From an uncultured Candidatus Melainabacteria bacterium (GTDB lineage: Bacteria; Cyanobacteriota; Vampirovibrionia; Gastranaerophilales; Gastranaerophilaceae), in the NCBI GenBank assembly GCA_934773085.1, contig CAKVMU010000076.1, forward strand, positions 1 through 7,562: a stretch of DNA of 7,562 nucleotides, written 5' to 3'. Below the pieces are notes generated by a model. The model did not search any database. It saw only the letters and a list, made by a program, of their open reading frames with translations, and was not told the origin of the DNA. How positions within the stretch are numbered: position 1 is the first letter of the stretch; the number at the start of each line of letters is the position of its first letter. The translations under genes were made by a program, and so were the position numbers. This document shows, in pieces, positions 1 through 5,328 of the stretch.

Positions 1-1
1 C

Positions 2-1216
2 CCTAATTCCCTTATTCCGTTGGCGGTTAAAGACATTTCCGCAACAGCAGGGATGACCGCAGGATCTTTTATTACAGGGAAAGAAGAAGGGCAAGACAGA
101 TTTATTGATGAAGCCGGAACCGAAGTTATATGGTTATTAGGTATTCCTGCTTTTAAAAAGTTGTTTGATTTAACTGTGTTTAAGGCTCTTGGATTTGATG
201 CAAAATTTGATGCAAGAAATCTCAAAGATACGGCGGTGCTTGAAAAAATTAAGCAGTATTCACCGAATGATAAAGTTAAGAGTGAAATTGAAAAAATCTC
301 ACAAAAACCAAAGAGTTTCAAAAATGCTGCGATGGCGAAATTTGTTGTGTCTACTGCACTTACAATTGGCAGTTATATTGGTCTGACGAGATTTAAGCAA
401 AAATATACTGAAAATAAAATAAGAAAAAATCTTATCGCAGAATACAATGCGAAGGTTGAAAAAGAAAAAGAAGAAGAGAACCAAATCCAAAAATCGACTT
501 CCAATCCTTCCTTTAAAGGTTTAGGTTCTTTTGTAGAGGGTTTTGTGTTTAATCCGGTAAAGAATATGTGGATTCTTGACGGTTCAATTACGGCTGAAAG
601 ACTTAAGGATTCAAGAAGTCCGCAGGAATTTGTCGGGTATGCGATTAAAGAAGCGTTTACATTGAGTTTTATGTATATTGCAGGTAACGAAATTCAAAAG
701 TTGTTGGAGAAAAAGGCAAATGAGGAATACAATAAGTCAATTGGGCTTGATGCAAGAGTTCTTGAAGACGGTTTTTTGAAAGATTTGTTCAAAGATGGTT
801 CAATTCAAAAAAGTATTGACGAATTTAATGCTGCAAACAAGTCCAATGTGGATTTGTACGAATTTTTGCATAAAAACCCTGATAATGCGATTGTTAAGGC
901 TTCAAAAATCTCGGATATTATAAAACTTTATGAAAAAACAGACAAAATTGACACAAGAGCATATATTAATCTTGAGGAAGTGAAAGGTGTAAATAAAAAG
1001 ATTGAAGAGCTTTACAAGCAGTATAAGGATGCCTTGAAAAACGGTGAAGGTATCGATAAATTCTTCAAAGGTGTTAAAAAATTAAAAAGAACGTCTATTT
1101 TGACGAAAATTATAACATGTATCCTCGCACTTGGGGTCGTTACTCAGGGGGTTATGTTGTTGAAGAGATTTACAACCGGAGATGATGAGGAGTTACATAC
1201 TAAAAAGGAAATCTGA
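2..1216 (+). CDS. Unrecognised membrane-associated protein, 5'-truncated
   Basis: I do not recognise this family and assign no function. The frame is open to the left edge and reads in as PNSLIPLAVKD, so the gene very probably begins outside the window; the first possible start (TTG at 20) has no ribosome binding site before it. Counting from that TTG, about 398 residues are visible. There is a hydrophobic segment at about 103-122, a charged Lys/Glu-rich, possibly coiled-coil stretch at about 127-158, a weaker amphipathic/hydrophobic stretch at 207-222, and a clear hydrophobic segment at about 358-382 followed by a short basic/acidic tail. This suggests a protein held in the membrane by one to three helices with large soluble parts. 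No catalytic motif is visible. An early block (RFIDEAGTEVIWLLGIPAFKK, residues 27-47 from TTG) looks like a conserved family signature but I cannot name it. It ends 31 bases before a terminator and converges on gltX. Confidence 0.75.
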   Translation, partial: PNSLIPLAVKDISATAGMTAGSFITGKEEGQDRFIDEAGTEVIWLLGIPAFKKLFDLTVFKALGFDAKFDARNLKDTAVLEKIKQYSPNDKVKSEIEKISQKPKSFKNAAMAKFVVSTALTIGSYIGLTRFKQKYTENKIRKNLIAEYNAKVEKEKEEENQIQKSTSNPSFKGLGSFVEGFVFNPVKNMWILDGSITAERLKDSRSPQEFVGYAIKEAFTLSFMYIAGNEIQKLLEKKANEEYNKSIGLDARVLEDGFLKDLFKDGSIQKSIDEFNAANKSNVDLYEFLHKNPDNAIVKASKISDIIKLYEKTDKIDTRAYINLEEVKGVNKKIEELYKQYKDALKNGEGIDKFFKGVKKLKRTSILTKIITCILALGVVTQGVMLLKRFTTGDDEELHTKKEI

Positions 1217-1247
1217 GAACAGCTTGTAAAAGAAGGTTTGATTGCAT

Positions 1248-1287
1248 AAAAAAAGAGAACCCATTTGGGTTCTCTTTTTTTCTTTTT
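1248..1287. terminator. Bidirectional rho-independent terminator
   Basis: Bases 1248-1262 (seven A, then GAGAACCC) pair perfectly with 1267-1281 (GGGTTCTC, then T run) around a four-base ATTT loop. The stem has a GC-containing core, an A tract on the left and a T tract on the right, so the RNA made from either strand forms a hairpin followed by U residues. It lies between the convergent unknown gene (stop at 1216) and gltX (stop at 1297-1299) and can serve both. Confidence 0.92.
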
Positions 1288-1296
1288 AATTAAAGA

Positions 1297-2772
1297 TTAA
1301 ACTAAAGCCGGTTTGATAGCTTTCTTTGCTCTGTTTAGAGAGTGTTCTTTACCCAAGATAGCAAGTGTTGCCGTCATATCAGCACCGCAAAGTCTACCAG
1401 TAACGGCTGCTCTGATAGCCCACATTGTAAACTTAGGTTTGTAACCCTTTTCTTTGAAATCAGCTCTGAATTTTTCGAGTTTTTCGTGAAGATTTTCTTC
1501 AGTCCATTCCCAACCTTCGCCTTGTTCAACGAATGCTCTCAAGACTTCTTGTGACAAATCTGTAGCAAGATTTTCTGTCGCTTTTTCATCAATTTCCACA
1601 TTGTCTCCGCCAAAGAAGTATGCAACTGCATCTGTAATGTCAGAAAGCAATGTTAAAGGTTCATATGTGATTTCAATCATTCTCGTGTATTGAGCATCTG
1701 TAAGTTCGTTCAAATCATATTTTGTTAAATACTTTTTGAGTTTTTCTTTAAGTGTTTCCATCGGAAGCATTTTGATGTAGTGGCTGTTCATCCATTTCAA
1801 TTTATCGTATTCGAAAATTGAGTTAGAAGAAGAAATTTCGCCAATTCTAAAATCTTGAGCGATTTCGCTAACAGTTTTGATTTCTTGACCGTCAGAAGGT
1901 GACCAGCCAAGAAGAGCAACGAAGTTAACAAGGGCTTCTGTCAAGTAACCTTGTTCTACGAAGTCAGAAACGGCAGTTGCACCATGCCTTTTTGAAAGTT
2001 TGCTTCTGTCAGGAGCAAGAATCATTCCAAGGTGACCAAAACGTGGAACCTCAAAACCTAATGCTTCGAATATCAAAATTTGTTTATATGTGTTTGAAAT
2101 GTGGTCTTCACCTCTGATTACGTGAGAAATTTTCATTAGCGCATCGTCGATTACAACAGCGTAGTTGTAAGTAGGTGCACCATTCGATTTCATGATTACG
2201 AAGTCGCCGATAAGGTCTGTATCCATATGGAGTTTGCCTTTAACCAAATCGTCGAATTCAAGGATTGAAGTATCGTGGAAAGCTTTTTGAGCTTTTGCGA
2301 CGTTGAATCTAATTGCAGGTTTTCTGCCTTCAGCTCTAAGTTTTGCCTTTTCTTCCTCGGTTAAGTTTTCGCATTTTTTAGTATAAACGTAAGCTTTTTT
2401 GTTTTTTGCAGCTTCTTCTTTTTCGGCTTCTAATTCTTCCGGAGTGCAATAGCATTCGTAAGCAAAACCTTCGTCAAGAAGCTTTTGAATATATTTAGGG
2501 TAGATATCAAATCTTTTTGACTGAGTGTAAGGACCGTAATCACCACCAACATCCGGACCTTCGTCCCAATTCAGACCAAGAGCTTTCAAGCTGTCAAAAA
2601 TGTTGTCTACGTATTCTTGACTGGTTCTTTCAGCATCGGTATCTTCTATTCTTAAAATAAATTTACCATTATTTTTCTTAGCAAATAAATAATTAAATAA
2701 AGCTGTCCTTGCAGTTCCGATGTGGAGGTTTCCGCTCGGTGAAGGCGCAATTCTTACTCTAACTTCATTCAT
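1297..2772 (-). CDS. gltX: Glutamyl-tRNA synthetase (class I)
   Basis: It charges tRNA with glutamate in the cytoplasm using ATP. The 491-residue length fits bacterial GluRS. The class I HIGH signature is HIGT at residues 17-20, preceded by APSPSGNL; the KMSKS-type loop is KLSKR at 258-262. Between them are the usual GluRS blocks RIEDTD (41-46) and RGEDHISNT (220-228). C107-x-C109, Y130 and C134 reproduce the spacing of the E. coli GluRS zinc ligands (C98, C100, Y121, C125), so a zinc-binding acceptor-stem domain is likely. The C-terminal third should be the helical anticodon-binding region. Whether the enzyme also charges tRNA-Gln (non-discriminating, needing GatCAB) cannot be decided here. 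The ATG is preceded by AAAGAAAGGGATT on the minus strand, an acceptable ribosome binding site. It diverges from infA and has its own promoter. Confidence 0.97.
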   Translation of the reverse strand: MNEVRVRIAPSPSGNLHIGTARTALFNYLFAKKNNGKFILRIEDTDAERTSQEYVDNIFDSLKALGLNWDEGPDVGGDYGPYTQSKRFDIYPKYIQKLLDEGFAYECYCTPEELEAEKEEAAKNKKAYVYTKKCENLTEEEKAKLRAEGRKPAIRFNVAKAQKAFHDTSILEFDDLVKGKLHMDTDLIGDFVIMKSNGAPTYNYAVVIDDALMKISHVIRGEDHISNTYKQILIFEALGFEVPRFGHLGMILAPDRSKLSKRHGATAVSDFVEQGYLTEALVNFVALLGWSPSDGQEIKTVSEIAQDFRIGEISSSNSIFEYDKLKWMNSHYIKMLPMETLKEKLKKYLTKYDLNELTDAQYTRMIEITYEPLTLLSDITDAVAYFFGGDNVEIDEKATENLATDLSQEVLRAFVEQGEGWEWTEENLHEKLEKFRADFKEKGYKPKFTMWAIRAAVTGRLCGADMTATLAILGKEHSLNRAKKAIKPALV

Positions 2773-2797
2773 GATTAATCCCTTTCTTTATATGGGA

Positions 2798-2826
2798 ATT
2801 ATCACGCAAAGGGGGTAAAAAGTAAA
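2798..2826 (-). promoter_or_regulatory. Predicted sigma70-type promoter of gltX
   Basis: On the minus strand, TTTACT (2826-2821) is separated by exactly 17 bases from GATAAT (2803-2798). Both resemble the consensus TTGACA and TATAAT. Transcription would start about 7 bases on, leaving a leader of roughly 20-25 bases before the gltX ATG. The call rests on motif match and spacing only. Confidence 0.55.
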
Positions 2827-2866
2827 GTATTCATCGGTAATTAAATTATGAAGCAAAATTTGAGGA

Positions 2867-2952
2867 TAGCAGATTCGCTTGTTTTTATAAAAATAGAAAA
2901 TATAAAAACTAATTTTTAATATCTGCGAGTAGCGCTATTCGTTTGTTTTTAT
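2867..2952. repeat. Pair of imperfect direct repeats
   Basis: ATTCGCTTGTTTTTAT (2873-2888) recurs as ATTCGTTTGTTTTTAT (2937-2952) with one C/T difference, 64 bases apart. TAGC precedes both copies, two bases ahead of the first (2867-2870) and three ahead of the second (2930-2933). The similarity is too long to dismiss easily, though the T-rich half is low in complexity. The copies could be a duplicated regulator site or the remains of a local duplication. Confidence 0.5.
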
Positions 2953-2972
2953 CATGCTTTTTGTAAATATTG

Positions 2973-2978
2973 TATGAT
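2973..2978 (+). promoter_or_regulatory. Weak second -10 candidate for the infA operon
   Basis: TATGAT is a good -10 box, and the same GTATGATA octamer recurs in the stronger promoter at 3077-3084. The best partner is TTATCA (2949-2954) at 18 bases, a poor -35. It may be an upstream accessory start or chance in AT-rich DNA. Confidence 0.25.
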
Positions 2979-3055
2979 ATCGCATTAAGACCAAAAAATA
3001 TAAAAACAATCGTTCATAAAAATTTACAATTACCCCTGAAATTGAATAAAACTGC

Positions 3056-3083
3056 TTGCAAACAGAAATTTAGCACGTATGAT
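3056..3083 (+). promoter_or_regulatory. Predicted main promoter of the infA-truA operon
   Basis: TTGCAA (3056-3061) and TATGAT (3078-3083) are separated by 16 bases; the -10 box matches consensus at five of six positions and the -35 at four. Transcription would start near 3090, giving a leader of about 47 bases to infA. No upstream spc-operon genes (secY, adk, map) are present, so this cluster needs its own promoter here. Confidence 0.6.
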
Positions 3084-3136
3084 AAGTTAAGATGTCGAAT
3101 TATGATGTCGTTTGATAGCCGAAAATAGAGGACAAC

Positions 3137-3352
3137 ATGGCAAAAGACGTAATAGAAATTGAAGGTACAATTCTGGAGTCCATGCCGAATGCAATGTTCA
3201 GAGTTAAACTCGAAAACGGACATGAAATTCTGGCTCATATCTCCGGTAAAATCAGAAAGAATTTCATCAGAATTCTTCCGGGTGACAGAGTAAAGGTCGA
3301 AATGACCCCGTATGATTTATCAAAAGGAAGAATTACATTCAGACTTAAATAA
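3137..3352 (+). CDS. infA: Translation initiation factor IF-1
   Basis: IF-1 binds the A site of the 30S subunit and helps IF-2 and IF-3 select the initiator tRNA. The 71-residue protein is a single OB-fold/S1-like domain and matches the family over its full length: [16 protein letters not shown] near the start, [14 protein letters not shown] in the middle and [14 protein letters not shown] at the end. The ATG follows AGAGGA (3127-3132), with a rather short spacing of four bases. It is the first gene of the operon and lies just downstream of the predicted promoter. In many bacteria infA follows secY-adk-map; here gltX lies divergently instead, so the cluster has been cut from the spc operon. 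Confidence 0.98.
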   Translation: MAKDVIEIEGTILESMPNAMFRVKLENGHEILAHISGKIRKNFIRILPGDRVKVEMTPYDLSKGRITFRLK

Positions 3353-3381
3353 CAAGTTAAATATAAGTAAAGGAAAGAAAA

Positions 3382-3495
3382 ATGAAAACAAGATCATCAG
3401 TAAAACCTATGTGCGACAAGTGCAAAGTTATCAAAAGAAAAGGCAGAGTTGCCGTAATTTGTGAAAACCCAAAACACAAACAAAGACAGGGTTAA
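3382..3495 (+). CDS. rpmJ: 50S ribosomal protein L36, zinc-binding form
   Basis: This 37-residue gene encodes the smallest large-subunit protein, which binds 23S rRNA. It starts [16 protein letters not shown], very close to the family pattern, and ends in KHKQRQG. Cys11, Cys14, Cys27 and His32 form the C-x2-C-x12-C-x4-H zinc ribbon, so this is the zinc-containing (C+) paralogue and not the zinc-free form used under zinc shortage. The ATG is preceded by AAAGGAAAGAAAA, a good ribosome binding site that is nearly identical to the one before rpsM. It sits 29 bases after infA, its usual neighbour. Confidence 0.98.
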   Translation: MKTRSSVKPMCDKCKVIKRKGRVAVICENPKHKQRQG

Positions 3496-3512
3496 TCAGT
3501 TGGTTCGTTGAA

Positions 3513-3556
3513 AGGTGAACAAAGTCGGTGCGTTCCGCTTATTAACTTATTCACCT
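3513..3556. repeat. Inverted repeat in the rpmJ-rpsM gap
   Basis: AGGTGAACAA (3513-3522) can pair with TTATTCACCT (3547-3556), nine of ten positions, around a 24-base loop. The right arm overlaps the period-8 array. There is no T run after it, so it is not a standard terminator; it could be an RNA hairpin in the operon transcript, or chance. Confidence 0.4.
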
Positions 3557-3571
3557 ATTAACTTATTAACT
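3540..3571. repeat. Period-8 tandem array (TATTAACT units)
   Basis: Four consecutive octamers run without gaps: TATTAACT, TATTCACC, TATTAACT, TATTAACT. A decayed fifth (CATTCGTA) follows at 3572-3579. The array lies in the 124-bp rpmJ-rpsM gap. A related array with the same period and an AAC(T/C) unit end is found at 4591-4630. Confidence 0.7.
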
Positions 3572-3619
3572 CATTCGTAAAACAAAGTTAAGTACAAATT
3601 AAAATAAAGGAAAGAAAAC

Positions 3620-3988
3620 ATGGCAAGATTAGTTGGGGTAGACTTACCTCGTAACAAAAGACTAGAAGTGGCATTGACTTATATCTACGGTATAGGACCT
3701 GCCAGAGCAAAGAAAATTCTCGAAGTAACAGGCATTTCTGCTGATTTGAGAACAGACGATTTGACAGAAAACGATATTAAAAATCTGCGTAACGCATTGT
3801 CTGAATTCCATATTGAAGGTGACTTGAGACGTGAAGTTGCAATGAACATCAAACGTCTTCAAGAAATTAACTCTTTTAGAGGTATGAGACACAAAAGAGG
3901 TCTTCCTTGCAGAGGTCAGAGAACAAAAACTAACGCAAGAACAAGACGTGGTAAAAAGACTGGACCTATCGCAGGTAAGAAAAAATAA
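3620..3988 (+). CDS. rpsM: 30S ribosomal protein S13
   Basis: S13 sits in the head of the small subunit, contacts 16S rRNA and bridges to the 50S subunit, and its basic tail reaches the P-site tRNA. The 122-residue length is typical. [14 protein letters not shown] opens the protein, [14 protein letters not shown] (about 22-35) is the helix-two turns-helix region, and the C-terminal [20 protein letters not shown] block (about 90-109) is the family signature, followed by a Lys/Arg-rich extension. The ATG has AAAGGAAAG upstream. The 124-base gap before it and the 175-base gap after it are unusually long for this gene pair order and carry repeats. Confidence 0.98.
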   Translation: MARLVGVDLPRNKRLEVALTYIYGIGPARAKKILEVTGISADLRTDDLTENDIKNLRNALSEFHIEGDLRREVAMNIKRLQEINSFRGMRHKRGLPCRGQRTKTNARTRRGKKTGPIAGKKK

Positions 3989-4116
3989 TTGAATTTTCCG
4001 TAGTGTGACGGCTCGCTTTAGCGAGACTAACACGAAGTACCGCGGAGCTAAGTGAATGACAGTTTTGCTTACGCAAAACGAAATGAACGACAGCGGAGCG
4101 TGAAGGAATAATTCAA
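3989..4116. repeat. Composite palindromic (MITE/REP-like) intergenic element
   Basis: The element begins at the base after the rpsM stop. Its ends are inverted copies: TTGAATTTTCC (3989-3999) against GGAATAATTCAA (4105-4116), which differ by one extra base. Inside are hairpin CTCGC-TTTA-GCGAG (4012-4025), flanked by GTGT (4003-4006) and ACAC (4030-4033) that can extend it, and hairpin GTTTTGC-TTAC-GCAAAAC (4062-4079). The element also repeats short modules: GCGGAGC at 4042-4048 and 4093-4099, and GTGAATGACAG (4052-4062) resembling ATGAACGACAG (4083-4093). It is richer in GC than its surroundings and has no coding frame of note. No T tract follows the hairpins. It is best explained as a small dispersed non-coding repeat; a structured regulatory RNA before rpsK is the alternative. 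Confidence 0.65.
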
Positions 4117-4163
4117 TACCAAAATTAAAAGAAATTAAATAGTAAATTATACGGAATACAAAA

Positions 4164-4550
4164 ATGGCAAGACCAAAAACTACAAAGAAAAAAGAAAAGA
4201 AAAACGTATTGCAAGGGGTTGTTCATATTCAGTCAACTTTCAACAATACAATTGTAACTTCTACTGATACTCAAGGTAATGCTATTGCTTGGGCTACTGC
4301 AGGTGCTACAGGATTTAAGGGTGCTAGAAAAGGTACTCCGTTCGCAGCACAATCAGCAGCTGAATTGGTAGCTAAAAAATCTATCGATCAAGGTATGAAA
4401 AAGGTTGAAGTTTACATTAAAGGACCTGGTTCAGGTCGTGAAACAGCAATCAGAGCTATCCAAGCAGCAGGTTTGGAAATCACTTTGATTAAGGACGTAA
4501 CACCAATTCCTCACAACGGATGTCGTCCACCTAAAAAGAGACGTGTTTAG
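4164..4550 (+). CDS. rpsK: 30S ribosomal protein S11
   Basis: S11 lies on the platform of the small subunit, binding 16S rRNA next to the Shine-Dalgarno/anti-Shine-Dalgarno helix region. The 128 residues match the family throughout: a Lys-rich N-terminus, [12 protein letters not shown] (about 22-33), [21 protein letters not shown] (43-63), [16 protein letters not shown] (83-98) and the C-terminal [16 protein letters not shown]. The ribosome binding site is weak (CGGA at 4152-4155, eight bases before the ATG), whereas its neighbours have AAGGA-type sites. This fits either a weakened site or control through the structured element upstream. Confidence 0.98.
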   Translation: MARPKTTKKKEKKNVLQGVVHIQSTFNNTIVTSTDTQGNAIAWATAGATGFKGARKGTPFAAQSAAELVAKKSIDQGMKKVEVYIKGPGSGRETAIRAIQAAGLEITLIKDVTPIPHNGCRPPKKRRV

Positions 4551-4590
4551 TACGCTCTCGATTGAAGAGTGGAATGTAGGTAAGGTTTTA

Positions 4591-4630
4591 AACAAACTAT
4601 TCAACCTTCCAACTGTTCAACTTTTCAACT
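4591..4630. repeat. Period-8 tandem array (NTTCAACT units)
   Basis: Five gapless octamers end in AACT or AACC: AACAAACT, ATTCAACC, TTCCAACT, GTTCAACT, TTTCAACT. The spacing of the AAC core is exactly eight bases throughout. It lies in the 156-bp rpsK-rpsD gap and resembles the array at 3540-3571 in period and in its AACT core. Confidence 0.7.
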
Positions 4631-4641
4631 TAGTTATTACA

Positions 4642-4687
4642 GTCGGGGCTTGAGCTTCGCCAAAAGCACAAACCATAGATGCCCGAC
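4642..4687 (+). promoter_or_regulatory. Nested hairpin leader before rpsD, possible S4 autoregulatory site
   Basis: In the RNA, GTC-g-GGGC (4642-4649, one bulged G) can pair with GCCCGAC (4681-4687). Nested inside, TTGAGCTT (4650-4657) pairs with AAGCACAA (4664-4671) with one A-A mismatch around the loop CGCCAA. Nine bases (4672-4680) form an internal loop on the 3' side. The structure ends seven bases before the rpsD ribosome binding site. S4 is a known translational repressor of its own operon in E. coli and of rpsD in B. subtilis, so an S4-responsive leader is a reasonable inference; I do not claim a match to either known structure. Confidence 0.4.
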
Positions 4688-4694
4688 ACAAGAA

Positions 4695-4700
4695 AAGGAG
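4695..4700 (+). promoter_or_regulatory. Ribosome binding site that fixes the rpsD start
   Basis: AAGGAG lies six bases before the ATG at 4707. The in-frame TTG at 4650 would add 19 residues absent from S4 proteins and lies within the hairpin, so 4707 is the start. Confidence 0.9.
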
Positions 4701-4706
4701 AAAATA

Positions 4707-5309
4707 ATGGCAAGATACACAGGACCAACCAATAAATTGTTCCGTAACTACGGAGTAAAGGATTTATCAAACAGAAAGCTAACTGTTTCTATGAGACAAA
4801 CCGCTTCAGGTCAACATGGTGCAGTAAGAAAAAAACTTTCTGAATATGCAATCCACTTAAATGAAAAACAAAAAATCAGATTAACTTATTTGGTTAGCGA
4901 AAAACAATTCGCAAAATATTATCATGAAGCTGCAAGAAGAAAAGGCGTAACCGGTACAATTCTTCTTCAACTTTTAGAATCAAGACTTGACAACATTTTG
5001 TTCAGATCAGGTTTTGGTGTAACAAGAAAACAATCAAGACAAATTGTTAACCACGGTCACGTTTTGGTTAACGGTAAGAAAGTAGATATTCCATCATATT
5101 CAGTTAAAGCAGGTGATGTAATCACTGTTAAAGCTAAGAGCAACGAATACCTTAAGACAGTTATGAGTGCTATTGACTTGTCATGCGCTCCAGCTTGGGT
5201 AACAGTTGATAAAGATGCTTTGAAGATTACATTCGAAAGAGTTCCTCAAAGAGAAGAACTTGATCCTGAAATTAAAGAACAACTAGTTATAGAGTACTAT
5301 TCAAAATAG
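4707..5309 (+). CDS. rpsD: 30S ribosomal protein S4, zinc-free form
   Basis: S4 is a primary 16S rRNA-binding protein that starts assembly of the 30S body and helps set decoding accuracy; in several bacteria it also represses translation of its own operon. The protein is 200 residues. It opens MARYTGP and lacks the four N-terminal zinc cysteines, so it is the C- form. The stretch GQHGAVRKKLSEYAIHLNEK (about 35-54) resembles cyanobacterial S4. The S4 RNA-binding domain spans about 92-145 (SRLDNILFR, RQIVNHGHVLVNGKKVDIPS). The start was chosen for AAGGAG at 4695-4700. To my knowledge rpsD lies elsewhere in photosynthetic Cyanobacteria, whereas the position between rpsK and rpoA is common in Proteobacteria and several Firmicutes. 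Confidence 0.98.
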   Translation: MARYTGPTNKLFRNYGVKDLSNRKLTVSMRQTASGQHGAVRKKLSEYAIHLNEKQKIRLTYLVSEKQFAKYYHEAARRKGVTGTILLQLLESRLDNILFRSGFGVTRKQSRQIVNHGHVLVNGKKVDIPSYSVKAGDVITVKAKSNEYLKTVMSAIDLSCAPAWVTVDKDALKITFERVPQREELDPEIKEQLVIEYYSK

Positions 5310-5328
5310 GCTGATAGGAGAAATTAAT

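Larger units (their letters stand above)
2773..3136. other. Divergent intergenic control region, no gene seen
   Basis: These 364 very AT-rich bases separate gltX (minus) from infA (plus). I find no convincing coding frame, tRNA or terminator. They contain the gltX promoter near the left end, the main infA promoter candidate near the right end, a second TATGAT box at 2973-2978, an imperfect direct repeat (2867-2888 and 2930-2952) and a short repeated GATGTCG (3091-3097, 3104-3110) in the likely infA leader. Confidence 0.7.

Noticed and set aside
20..22. TTG as the true start of the left-edge gene
   Set aside because: No ribosome binding site before it, and the same frame is open and protein-like (SLIPLAVKD) to the window edge.
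3014..3238. Minus-strand open frame overlapping the infA start and promoter
   Set aside because: It overlaps a certain gene and its control region, and its composition is typical of chance frames in AT-rich DNA.
3547..3556. DnaA-box-like TTATTCACC
   Set aside because: It has two mismatches to TTATCCACA, is a single copy within a repeat array, and has no dnaA or dnaN context.
3662..4033. Minus-strand open frame of 123 codons across rpsM
   Set aside because: It is fully antisense to S13, has a Cys/Ser/Phe-rich composition and no family resemblance.
4012..4079. Hairpins after rpsM as transcription terminators
   Set aside because: Neither stem is followed by a T tract, and essential genes of the same operon continue downstream.
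3540..4630. CRISPR-like repeats
   Set aside because: The units are 8 bases long, directly abutting and without spacers, and no cas gene is present.
4650..4706. TTG-initiated 19-residue N-terminal extension of S4
   Set aside because: The family starts MARYTGP, and AAGGAG sits correctly before the ATG at 4707.
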